DNA of 17,814 bases, taken from NCBI GenBank assembly GCA_964498125.1, contig CAZCGE010000096.1:1-17814 (forward strand). Direction: 5' to 3'. Below the pieces are notes generated by a model. The model saw nothing but the letters and a program-made list of their open reading frames with translations, ran no database searches and was not told the DNA's origin. The first letter of the stretch is position 1. Each line of letters opens with the position of its first letter. The position numbers were made by a program, and so were the translations under genes. Shown piece after piece: positions 1-6,037 of the stretch. This DNA is from CAMDBL01 sp964498125. Lineage in GTDB: Bacteria > Pseudomonadota > Alphaproteobacteria > Rhizobiales > Hyphomicrobiaceae.

Positions 1-380
1 CCGACGGAGCCTGCGAAATCCCCATAGCGCCCGCTGATCCGGGTGCCCCAAACCCCGCGCCTTCCTTCCCTGGCGGCTTTCGAACGCCGGCCTCGGTGCG
101 CGTGGAGACGTCCGTGTGGCCGGCATCCGAAACCCGTCACATTGAACGCCGGCCTCGGTGCGCGTGGAGACGTCCGTGTGGCCGGCATCCGAAACCCGTC
201 ACATTAGCCGATAATGGTGCTCTCTGACGATCGGCAATCGCCTTCCAAACCGGATACACAATTTGCAGCGAACTTGGCAGCACGTGCCCCCGTTGCCGCA
301 AGACTGATTATGCCTGCGGTCCGCGGACGCAAAACGATTACGCGGCTGGCACAGCGATGCCGCGAGTTAGCGCCTTGGCG
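1..380. other. Gene-poor left edge, no supported gene
   Basis: No convincing coding frame was found on either strand. Short open frames exist (for example a 78-codon plus-strand frame from 214), but they have no good ribosome-binding site and no recognisable motif. The stretch contains the 62-bp tandem duplication described separately. On the minus strand, the first 60 bases can be read as a short peptide running off the left edge, but that is too little to call a gene. Confidence 0.4.
82..205. repeat. Perfect 62-bp tandem duplication
   Basis: Two identical 62-base units lie head to tail (82-143 and 144-205). Each begins GAACGCCGGCCTCGG and ends CCCGTCACATT. Within a unit, GCCGGCC and GGCCGGC form a 7-bp inverted repeat about 25 bases apart. 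Because 62 is not a multiple of 3, the duplication would shift any reading frame crossing it, so it is probably noncoding. No mismatch separates the copies, which suggests a recent duplication (inference). Confidence 0.95.
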
Positions 381-401
381 CTGGCGCCGTCAGGGCGCCA
401 G
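381..401 (-). terminator. GC-rich hairpin downstream of the TIR gene
   Basis: CTGGCGCC and GGCGCCAG form a perfect 8-bp stem with a 5-base loop, about 110 bases after the TIR gene stop in the direction of its transcription. No U-tract follows, so it is only a candidate terminator or 3'-end stabilising hairpin. It overlaps the stop codon of the weak 36-codon frame at 390-500. Confidence 0.3.
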
Positions 402-500
402 CTTCTCGGCGTTGCCTGGGGCGGTCTTCTCGACCTTGGCGCGGGCCTGACCGCTGACGGCATCGAGTCCTGCGCGCGTAACCCAACCTACAGCCTGCAT
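390..500 (-). CDS. Possible 36-aa peptide or gene-tail remnant
   Basis: This minus-strand frame starts at ATG 500, 8 bases after the TIR gene stop codon. It encodes 36 residues beginning MQAVGWVTRAG and ending GNAEKLAP. Its composition is GC-rich and Ala/Lys-rich, unlike the AT-richer TIR gene before it. The ribosome-binding site is poor: a GAAGG lies only two bases from the ATG. It may be a real downstream small gene, the tail of an older gene interrupted by arrival of the TIR island, or chance. No family is recognised. Confidence 0.2.
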   Translation of the reverse strand: MQAVGWVTRAGLDAVSGQARAKVEKTAPGNAEKLAP

Positions 501-508
501 TGCCTTCG

Positions 509-1411
509 TCAGAAGCTCCAACCGGCATCTTCTATTAGTTTGGTCATAGGGACGGCAATAGCGTCCATCATCCCTAAGAACAATTCATCAAATTCCCGCT
601 GGATTTGTCCCTCTATCGCGATGAAGAGCGGATCGTTAGGTTCATTCGGGCTTATCATGAAATGGGGCATGTCCTCTGAAACATAGTCAATAGTGCCATT
701 GATTAGTTGTGCTTTTCTATACCTAGCTTCTTGCCCAAATGCGTTTATTAGGGCCTGTAATTTATCACGGTCTTTATTCGCTATCACCGGCGCGGCTTTT
801 TCCAAAACCCTTTCTACCATATGTGTTGAAAAGTGATCAAAACTTGCCTTAACCCCACGACTAATGCGATCGAACGTGTCCTTGCCCACCACCTTGCCTA
901 GTTCATAGACTTCGACCTCTGCAACGGTGTAGTGTTTCTGGATGTGATGTTTGATAGCTCCTTTAATCGCCCGAATGAGCGGCTTTACCTCGTCGTGAAA
1001 ACTTGCGTGCGACAACCGGATTGCGTTTAACGCACACAATCCTGAAATTGATCGTGGAATAGTGTCGGGCGAAGGCATTGGCGTATTATTGACGAGAACG
1101 GGGATGATTGTGGACTTGCAAACTAATGCTACTTCTATTTCCTTTCGAACAACGTCTTTGTCATCAAACAATCTGCTTGAAGATGCTCCAGATGGGTAAA
1201 GCCAATGAGGACCAATGATTGGAAGAAAGACGCTGCACTTTACGATTCGGCTAACTATGTGCTCTACAAATTTGTCACCGGGTGGTATGGCATCCACATC
1301 TATAAATGACACATGGTGAGGAAATGTACTTTTAAGAAGATCAAACAAGCGTCCAACGAAAGCGGGTTCGTCTTCTCTTCTGTAACTGATGAAGATGTCG
1401 GTCGCGTCCAT
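509..1411 (-). CDS. TIR-domain protein with unknown C-terminal half
   Basis: A 300-residue protein. Residues about 4-150 form a TIR domain: the first-strand motif DIFISYRRED (residues 5-14), a box-2-like BB loop IDVDAIPPG (37-45), a hydrophobic strand CSVFLPIIGPHWL (59-71), and VRKEIEVAL containing Glu91, which aligns with the catalytic glutamate of NAD-cleaving TIR enzymes. Residues 151-300 are mostly helical and charged and match nothing I recognise. There is no signal peptide or membrane helix, so it is presumably cytosolic. Prokaryotic TIR proteins are commonly NAD+ hydrolases or cyclic-ADPR producers in antiphage defence; that role is inference here, since no partner gene is visible. ATG 1411 was chosen because GAGAGAAG sits just upstream; a TTG four codons earlier (1423) is an alternative. 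Base composition is markedly AT-richer than the neighbours, suggesting transfer. Confidence 0.88.
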   Translation of the reverse strand: MDATDIFISYRREDEPAFVGRLFDLLKSTFPHHVSFIDVDAIPPGDKFVEHIVSRIVKCSVFLPIIGPHWLYPSGASSSRLFDDKDVVRKEIEVALVCKSTIIPVLVNNTPMPSPDTIPRSISGLCALNAIRLSHASFHDEVKPLIRAIKGAIKHHIQKHYTVAEVEVYELGKVVGKDTFDRISRGVKASFDHFSTHMVERVLEKAAPVIANKDRDKLQALINAFGQEARYRKAQLINGTIDYVSEDMPHFMISPNEPNDPLFIAIEGQIQREFDELFLGMMDAIAVPMTKLIEDAGWSF

Positions 1412-1448
1412 ATCTTCTCTCAATGACCCGTTGGAGTTGTGGAATCAG

Positions 1449-1478
1449 AGTATAGTAGTTGGTCATGCACGTTGGCAA
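1449..1478 (-). promoter_or_regulatory. Sigma70-type promoter for the TIR gene
   Basis: Read on the minus strand, TTGCCA (1473-1478) and TATACT (1449-1454) each match 5 of 6 consensus bases and are separated by 18 bases. Transcription would begin near 1441, giving a leader of about 30 bases before ATG 1411. A CTAGC/GCTAG inverted repeat (1480-1494) lies immediately upstream of the -35 box and could bind a regulator. Confidence 0.6.
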
Positions 1479-2016
1479 ACTAGCGGCCAGCTAGGCTGGT
1501 AGTGCCAGTGTCGTGTCATCGTGTTGGTTGCTGTATGCGGATGAAGTGTAGGCTTTGTGCTGCCAATGAAATTGAGGCTTAGCATACACAATCCGGGAAA
1601 GATCGTGTAGCGAGATGCGAGACAGTTGGTCGGCTCCTGCCCCACTGCCGCCCAACCTGACGTGCGCCGCATGCGCGACAGCCATCGCAGCTCCCGCGGA
1701 CATGCCGGCGCGTCACGTGCTCACGCTCCGTCCAGCATTCCGGGCATCTGTGTCCCGATCATGCCCCGAGGCCGTCATGCCATTCGGGTCATGAGGCAAA
1801 TTCCGTTCCCCACGCCGTCCCGGAAGCCGCGCCGCGCGATGCACTCGCCACATCCCGAACGGCCGACGGCGCGGCTATCCGGGATCTTCACCGTTCTGAG
1901 GCGGGGGAAGATCCCGGCTCTCCGCTCGCGCCGTGAACGGCGCGGTTGCGGCCGGGAAGGCGAAAGGAGTGGGAATAATGAATGGCCCTGGAGCCGCACA
2001 AGTGGGGCACGCCGCA
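1479..2016. other. Intergenic stretch without supported gene
   Basis: More than 500 bases lie between the TIR promoter and the end of the flavin oxidoreductase gene. Open frames occur on both strands, but they overlap each other, lack ribosome-binding sites and show no protein motif. Composition shifts from AT-rich (1480-1620) to GC-rich (from about 1620), which may mark the boundary of the acquired TIR segment. The one structured element is the inverted repeat at 1879-1917. Confidence 0.4.
1879..1917. repeat. Inverted repeat CCGGGATCTT / AAGATCCCGG
   Basis: Perfect 10-bp arms (1879-1888 and 1908-1917) with a 19-base loop, about 100 bases beyond the stop of the minus-strand flavin oxidoreductase gene. 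The sequence style resembles interspersed intergenic palindromes of rhizobia. It could also act as a transcription terminator for the minus-strand gene, although no U-tract is present. Confidence 0.6.
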
Positions 2017-3315
2017 TCAACCAGCCTGGGCCTCCCTCTGTTCCTGATAGATCACCTCGTCGAGATCCGGCTTGATTTTCTTCATGAAGATGTCGAGCGT
2101 CTCGATGACGTCCTCCTTCGGCATCTGCGCGTAGTGGAAGATCATGCACATGAACTCGGCCGGGAATTGCTTCCATTGCGCGATCAGCTGCTGCCTGACG
2201 CTATCGACGGTGCCGACGACGTAAAGGCCGGACTCCAGGATCGAGCCATAGAGATCCGACAGGTCCAGCTTGCGCCGGCCCATGGCGGCGTAGAAGTTGC
2301 GGAAGATGTCGCTGTCCCACTCGAGCACGCGCCGCTTCGCGTCGTCCTCGGTCTTGCCGATCTGCATCCAGCGCACCAGGCACTGGTTCTGGCCGCGCTT
2401 CCAGTCGTAGCCGGCGGACTTGGCGACGTCGAGATAGCGCTGCGACAGCGGGCCGGCGGTCTTGATGTTGGTGAAGTAGACCGGGATGAAGCCTTTCCTG
2501 GCGCAGTACTCGATCGTCTCCGGGCTGCCCGAGCCCGACACGAACACCGGCGGATGCGGGTCCTGGTAAGGGGCAGGGGTGACACAGATTTCCTGGATGG
2601 AGTTGTCGGGCCCGACCTCGCGCGGCGCGCCGAGCCGCTGCGTCACGCCCTGATGCGCCAGCTGCCAGTCGTCGACGCCTATGCCTGCCGGATAGGGGAT
2701 CTGCCAGTTGAGGCCGGTGTGCTTGAAGCTCTCCTGGGTCCAGCACTTGAGGACGATCTCGATGCCTTCCTCGAAGTTGGCGCGGTTGCGCGCGTCGTCG
2801 TCGAGATGCACCTGCTCCGTGGTCGCCGTCGAGAAGCCGACGCCGGCGGTCGCTGGGTTATAGATCGCGGCATTGGGCGAGCGGGTGGCGCGGGCGCCAA
2901 GGTGCTGGCCGACGACGTTGGTCCAGCGCGACTGGTAGCCGCGGGCGAAGCCGACGAACGAGCGGCCCTTGGACAGGTGGTCGATGATCGCCGTTTCTTC
3001 CGCCACGCGGATCGGGTTCTGCGTGCTCATGACGTAGCCGAGCTGGCCGACGCGGATGTTCTCGGTGATCGCCGCCCAGTAGGCGTCGAGCGTGCCGGGG
3101 CTCGGTCCGACCTCGTAGCCCTCCGACCAGAAGTGGTGCTCGATGGTGGCGGCGCCCCAGATGCCCATCTTGTCGGCGGCGCGGATGATGTCGTGCCAGC
3201 CGACCAGCGTCTCCTGGTAGAGCTGGCGGTTGCGGCCGATCGGACGCAGCCTGGCGCGCTCCGCCTCGTCCTTGGTCGGAATGACAGGATACAGCTGGAT
3301 CAGCGGCTTCAACAT
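2017..3315 (-). CDS. LLM-class flavin-dependent oxidoreductase
   Basis: A 432-residue luciferase-like monooxygenase family protein. These are TIM-barrel enzymes that use FMNH2 or F420 to oxygenate or oxidise small substrates; the substrate here cannot be read from sequence. Supporting motifs are ATIEHHFW (57-63), MSTQNPIRVAEETAIIDHLS (96-115) followed by KGR, FVGFARGYQSRW (120-131), and a late FVSGSGSPETIEY segment typical of the C-terminal half of the barrel. Length is slightly above the usual 330-400. Start ATG 3315 is preferred because GAGGGAGA lies 6 bases upstream; an upstream ATG in frame (3393) would translate palindromic repeat DNA. The gene is divergent from a TetR regulator, which may control it through the shared 380-bp region. 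Confidence 0.88.
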   Translation of the reverse strand: MLKPLIQLYPVIPTKDEAERARLRPIGRNRQLYQETLVGWHDIIRAADKMGIWGAATIEHHFWSEGYEVGPSPGTLDAYWAAITENIRVGQLGYVMSTQNPIRVAEETAIIDHLSKGRSFVGFARGYQSRWTNVVGQHLGARATRSPNAAIYNPATAGVGFSTATTEQVHLDDDARNRANFEEGIEIVLKCWTQESFKHTGLNWQIPYPAGIGVDDWQLAHQGVTQRLGAPREVGPDNSIQEICVTPAPYQDPHPPVFVSGSGSPETIEYCARKGFIPVYFTNIKTAGPLSQRYLDVAKSAGYDWKRGQNQCLVRWMQIGKTEDDAKRRVLEWDSDIFRNFYAAMGRRKLDLSDLYGSILESGLYVVGTVDSVRQQLIAQWKQFPAEFMCMIFHYAQMPKEDVIETLDIFMKKIKPDLDEVIYQEQREAQAG

Positions 3316-3339
3316 GGACGTCTCCCTCGGGATCTGATC

Positions 3340-3420
3340 GGGGTCAGACCCTGCGGGTCTGACCCCTTGTGCCGACCTGCGACTGTTGAGCATCGGGTCA
3401 GACCCGCAGGGTCTGACCCG
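3340..3420. repeat. REP-like palindrome doublet (GGGTCAGACCC)
   Basis: Two near-identical palindromes: GGGGTCAGACCC-TGC-GGGTCTGACCCC (3340-3366) and CGGGTCAGACCC-GCA-GGGTCTGACCCG (3394-3420). Each has perfect 12-bp arms and a 3-base loop. The loops TGC and GCA are complementary, so the copies are in opposite orientation, 27 bases apart, as in paired REP/BIME units. The first copy lies in the untranslated leader of the flavin oxidoreductase gene, about 25 bases before its ATG, and could form a strong hairpin in that mRNA. Confidence 0.85.
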
Positions 3421-3441
3421 AGCACGGGCAAAAATTGTTGC

Positions 3442-3457
3442 TCAAACAAACGTTTGA
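3442..3457. promoter_or_regulatory. TetR/PsrA-like operator palindrome
   Basis: TCAAAC-AAAC-GTTTGA is a perfect 6-bp inverted repeat with a 4-base spacer. It contains CAAAC-N4-GTTTG, the pattern known for the TetR-family regulator PsrA. It sits in the AT-rich middle of the divergent region, 126 bases from the flavin oxidoreductase start and 240 bases from tetR. Binding by the adjacent TetR protein is inferred from position and symmetry. Confidence 0.5.
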
Positions 3458-3562
3458 ATTTACCCTGAAACAAAAGTGCAAAAGCGTCAACTCAATTGTG
3501 GCGCGGGGTTCCGGCACCTGCGCGGGTGTTTCAATTCCCGTGTCAGTTATTCCGAATACGGG

Positions 3563-3682
3563 TGTCATCCCGGCATTCATTGCCGGGACCCAAAGTCCGA
3601 CGGCCTCCGAAGCCCGAGGGTGTGGAGACATGGGTCCCGGGGACACCGGCCTTCGCCGGTGCAGGCTAACCCCGGGATGACA
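3563..3682. repeat. 120-bp composite palindromic intergenic element
   Basis: The outer arms TGTCATCCCGG (3563-3573) and CCGGGATGACA (3672-3682) are perfectly complementary. Inside lie a second pair, CCGGGACCCA/TGGGTCCCGG (3583-3592, 3631-3640), and local hairpins CCCGGCA/TGCCGGG and CACCGGC/GCCGGTG. Elements with GTCATCCCGG ends are widespread between genes in alphaproteobacteria. The right end stops four bases before the tetR ATG-proximal GGAGGG, so it lies in the tetR leader. Confidence 0.8.
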
Positions 3683-3697
3683 GTGGAGGGTGCAAAT

Positions 3698-4369
3698 ATG
3701 CCAGACACTACGCTTCGCAAGCGCCCCGCCAAGCCAGCCGATCCCGCCGCCGACACGCGCGCGCGCATTCTGCGGGCGGCCGAGGCGCTGTTCGCCGAGC
3801 ACGGTTTCGATGCCGTCAGCATGCGCGACCTGACCGCGCGTGCAGGCGTCAACCTGGCGGCGGTGAATTATCATTTCGGCTCCAAGCAGGCGCTGCTGGC
3901 GCAAGTGTTTTCATCGCGTGCCAATGTGCTGGTCGAGGCGCGCCTGGCGCTACTCGATACTCTGGCGCGTGATCGACATGGCCGGCCGCGGCTCGAAGCG
4001 GTGATCGAAGCCTTTCTCAAGCCTTCGCTGGAGATGTCGCGGCAGCCGGGCGGCGCGCACCACATGCGGCTGAGAGCCCGGCTGGCGCTGGAGCGCGTCG
4101 GTAGCAGCGCCACCGAGTACCCCGAGATCTTCGATCGATCGAACAACCACTATATCGACGCCTTGGCCAAAGCCCTGCCCGACCTGCCGCGCGCCGAGAT
4201 CTACTGGGGCTTTCACGCCCTGCTCGGCGTGCAGAACTACACCATGGCCAATTCGGGACGCATCCAGCATTTGTCGGCCGGCGCCTGCGACCCGACCGAC
4301 GTCAACGCGACGCTGAAGCGGCTGGTGCCGTTCATCGCAGCAGGATTCAGGGCGTTGAAGAACATGTAG
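3698..4369 (+). CDS. TetR/AcrR-family transcriptional regulator
   Basis: A 223-residue protein. The N-terminal TetR DNA-binding domain covers residues about 20-66: RARILRAAEALFAEHGFDAV (22-40), then the helix-turn-helix SMRDLTARAGVNLAAVNYHFGSK (41-63). The remaining helical domain binds ligand and dimerises; ligand unknown. These regulators usually repress neighbouring genes until a small molecule, often an acyl-CoA or aromatic, binds. ATG 3698 was chosen because GGAGGG lies 7 bases upstream; an earlier in-frame ATG (3677) overlaps the palindromic element and has no good site. The gene is divergent from the flavin oxidoreductase and convergent with the TAXI binding protein, so control of the oxidoreductase and of itself is the simplest reading. 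Confidence 0.9.
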   Translation: MPDTTLRKRPAKPADPAADTRARILRAAEALFAEHGFDAVSMRDLTARAGVNLAAVNYHFGSKQALLAQVFSSRANVLVEARLALLDTLARDRHGRPRLEAVIEAFLKPSLEMSRQPGGAHHMRLRARLALERVGSSATEYPEIFDRSNNHYIDALAKALPDLPRAEIYWGFHALLGVQNYTMANSGRIQHLSAGACDPTDVNATLKRLVPFIAAGFRALKNM

Positions 4370-4426
4370 CTCTATTCGCAGTCGGGATGGCCGGCGTCAC
4401 GAGACTTGAGCTGGGACGCCCGCGCG

Positions 4427-4455
4427 AGGCTTGGCCACGTGCGGCGACCAAGCCT
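4427..4455. terminator. Hairpin between convergent tetR and TAXI genes
   Basis: AGGCTTGG and CCAAGCCT form a perfect 8-bp stem with a 13-base loop in the 106-base gap between two converging genes, where a bidirectional terminator is expected. There is no clear T-run on either side, so an intrinsic terminator is only likely, not certain. Confidence 0.4.
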
Positions 4456-4475
4456 TCGGCGCCGGCGGCGTTTCC

Positions 4476-5435
4476 TTAATCGACCTTGATGCCTTTCTCG
4501 GCGAAATACTTCAGCGCGCCCTTGTGGAAGGGGATGCCGGCGCGTGCGGCCGATTGCAGCTCGGTCTTGATGTTGAGGCCTTCCTTGTGCACGCGGCCGA
4601 GGTCCTCGCGCTTTTCCAGCATCAATTTGGTGAGCTGGTAGGCCAGTTCCTCCGAGGTGCTCTCATTGACCGCCATGATGTTCCAGACGGTGACGTTCTT
4701 GTTGTCGGCCTCCATGCCCGTGTAGGTCGCCTTGGGGATCGACGCGGGTGTGTACAAAGGGCCGTACTTTGCATTCATTTTGGCAGCCAAATGATCACTG
4801 TCGACCAGCTTCAGCTTTGTATTGGGAGTGGCGGCAAGATCGGTGACAGCCGCCGTTGGCAGGCCGCCGATCCAGAAGAAGGCATCGACTTTCTTATCTT
4901 TGATGGCGTTGACCGATTCGGCAACTCCGAGCCGCTCTTTCTTGATGTCCTTGTCGGCGTCGAGGCCCGCGGCTTCGAGCACGCGGCGGGCGAACACTTC
5001 CGTGGCGCTGCCCGGCGAGCCGATCGAGACGCGCTTACCCTTCATGTCCTCGACCTTGGCGATGCCGGTGCCATCGACCGTCGTCACGTGCAAGTGGTTG
5101 GGGTACATGACGACCAGGGCGCGGATCGGCAATTTGGTGGGGAACTTGTCGGTGCCGTTGATGGCGTCCCAGGCGGCATCGACCTGCGTGTAGCAGATAT
5201 CGGCCTTGCCCGAGCCGATCAGCTTCAGGTTGTCGACCGAGCCGCCGGTGACTTCGGCGGTGGCGATGTAGCCGGGAATCTCTTTGCCGATGATGTTGGC
5301 AAAGCCGCCGCCCAGCGGATAGTAGACGCCGCCGGTGCCGCCGGTTGCGATCGAAAGCTGCTTCTGCTGCGCATTGGCGCTGCCGGTGCTGACGAGCACG
5401 GCGGCGGCAATGGCAAGGAGGTGACGGATACTCAT
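4476..5435 (-). CDS. TAXI-family TRAP solute-binding protein
   Basis: A 319-residue periplasmic binding protein. A signal peptide spans residues 1-22 (basic start, hydrophobic core LLAIAAAVLV, cleavage after ANA). The mature protein opens with LSIATGGTGGVYYPLGGGFA, the hallmark of TAXI (TRAP-associated extracytoplasmic immunogenic) receptors, followed by ATAEVTGGSVDNLKLI and KADICYTQVDAAW. TAXI proteins deliver substrates such as dicarboxylates or amino acids to a fused 4TM/12TM TRAP permease. No such permease is next to it, so the partner lies elsewhere or is missing, and the substrate is unknown. Start ATG 5435 follows a GGAGAA and gives a complete signal peptide. It is the last gene of a minus-strand group downstream of mmsA and two small membrane-protein frames, with a 182-base gap before it. 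Confidence 0.9.
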   Translation of the reverse strand: MSIRHLLAIAAAVLVSTGSANAQQKQLSIATGGTGGVYYPLGGGFANIIGKEIPGYIATAEVTGGSVDNLKLIGSGKADICYTQVDAAWDAINGTDKFPTKLPIRALVVMYPNHLHVTTVDGTGIAKVEDMKGKRVSIGSPGSATEVFARRVLEAAGLDADKDIKKERLGVAESVNAIKDKKVDAFFWIGGLPTAAVTDLAATPNTKLKLVDSDHLAAKMNAKYGPLYTPASIPKATYTGMEADNKNVTVWNIMAVNESTSEELAYQLTKLMLEKREDLGRVHKEGLNIKTELQSAARAGIPFHKGALKYFAEKGIKVD

Positions 5436-5617
5436 GGCGCTAGGGTTCTCCGCGTTGGACGTGTGATGGCCGGAGTTGCTCGTATCTTACAATACCGGCC
5501 TCGCTGCAACTGGGAAAGGCCGTTGCCGAGACAGGCATGCAATGTCGACGACCGCATCAGGTTGAAAAGAATACCTGAATAGCTTGTCCAGATCGCCAGC
5601 ATGCCGGCCTGCGCTGC

Positions 5618-5761
5618 CTATTTGCCAGGTTGAGGCTTTCTCGGTGTGCGACGCTGCCGGCGCTTCTCCTGTGCAATCGACCAGTAGATGAGCGCAAACA
5701 GGGACACTGTCATGATCACCAGCGGCCCGCCACGCCACATGAGTTCATACAACAGCTCCAT
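5618..5761 (-). CDS. 47-aa single-helix membrane protein
   Basis: A short gene of 47 codons. It has an excellent ribosome-binding site (GGAGG, 6 bases before ATG 5761). The peptide begins MELLYELMWRGGP, has one membrane helix (about residues 13-29, PLVIMTVSLFALIYWSI) and ends in a strongly basic tail, KRRQRRTPRKPQPGK. The basic tail after the helix predicts N-out/C-in orientation by the positive-inside rule. It follows the interrupted membrane-protein frame by 27 bases and precedes the TAXI gene by 182 bases, all on the same strand. No family is recognised. Function is unknown; a small accessory subunit of a membrane complex is possible. The codon pattern, start site and topology make it unlikely to be chance. 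Confidence 0.6.
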   Translation of the reverse strand: MELLYELMWRGGPLVIMTVSLFALIYWSIAQEKRRQRRTPRKPQPGK

Positions 5762-5788
5762 TGCGGACCTCCATCGACAGGCGGGCAA

Positions 5789-6028
5789 CTAATCGGGCGG
5801 CTGCTCGTCCGGGGCCAACCGATAGCCAAGATATAGGATGGCAAAACCGAGAACCAAAGCAAGGAAGAACAGCATTATCGAGAACGCTGCACCTCCAATA
5901 CCGAAGAACGGAGCCGCTACACCACCGGTGAGCACATACTTGCCGAGATCTTTGCAGATATCGGACCATTATTTGCTTTTCCATGGCTTGCGGTCGCCTT
6001 CATCTGCGACTTCGTAGAGCCAAGGCAT
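5789..6028 (-). pseudogene. Small membrane-protein gene broken by in-frame TAA
   Basis: An ATG at 6028, 9 bases after the mmsA stop, opens a frame of 19 codons (MPWLYEVADEGDRKPW...) that ends at TAA 5969-5971. The same frame then continues for 59 more codons (WSDICKDLGKYVLTGG...) through one long hydrophobic helix (GAAFSIMLFFLALVLGFAIL) to LAPDEQPPD and a TAG at 5789. Together they read as one plausible 79-residue protein with a soluble N-terminus and one membrane helix, interrupted by a single stop. CAA to TAA would be a one-base nonsense change. Alternatives are a separate 48-residue protein starting at GTG 5935, which lacks a ribosome-binding site; genuine readthrough; or a sequencing error. 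No family is recognised. It sits in the mmsA transcript. Confidence 0.5.
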
Positions 6029-6037
6029 CGTCGCGTC

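Larger units (their letters stand above)
3316..3697. other. Divergent control region full of palindromes
   Basis: The gap between the flavin oxidoreductase (minus) and the TetR gene (plus) holds no gene. It contains, in order, a doublet of 27-bp palindromes (3340-3366, 3394-3420), an AT-rich segment with an operator-like palindrome (3442-3457), and a 120-bp composite palindromic element (3563-3682) ending at the tetR ribosome-binding site. The AT-rich core at about 3430-3480 is the likeliest place for both promoters, but no consensus pair stands out. Confidence 0.6.

Noticed and set aside
1626..2075. A plus-strand 149-codon frame in the gap after the TIR gene
   Set aside because: Composition is Arg/Pro/Ser-rich, there is no ribosome-binding site, and it overlaps the inverted repeat at 1879-1917 and the end of the oxidoreductase gene.
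3316..3393. Upstream start for the flavin oxidoreductase adding 26 residues
   Set aside because: The extra residues come from the palindromic repeat, and the internal ATG 3315 has a clear GAGGGAGA site.
1933..3468. A 511-codon plus-strand open frame opposite the flavin oxidoreductase
   Set aside because: It is the antisense shadow of a GC-rich gene: its residues are dominated by Arg, Ala, Asp, Val and His with no motif, while the minus strand has a clear family match.
4431..5582. A 383-codon plus-strand open frame opposite the TAXI gene
   Set aside because: Shadow of the TAXI gene; the minus strand has a signal peptide and family motifs, and this frame has none.
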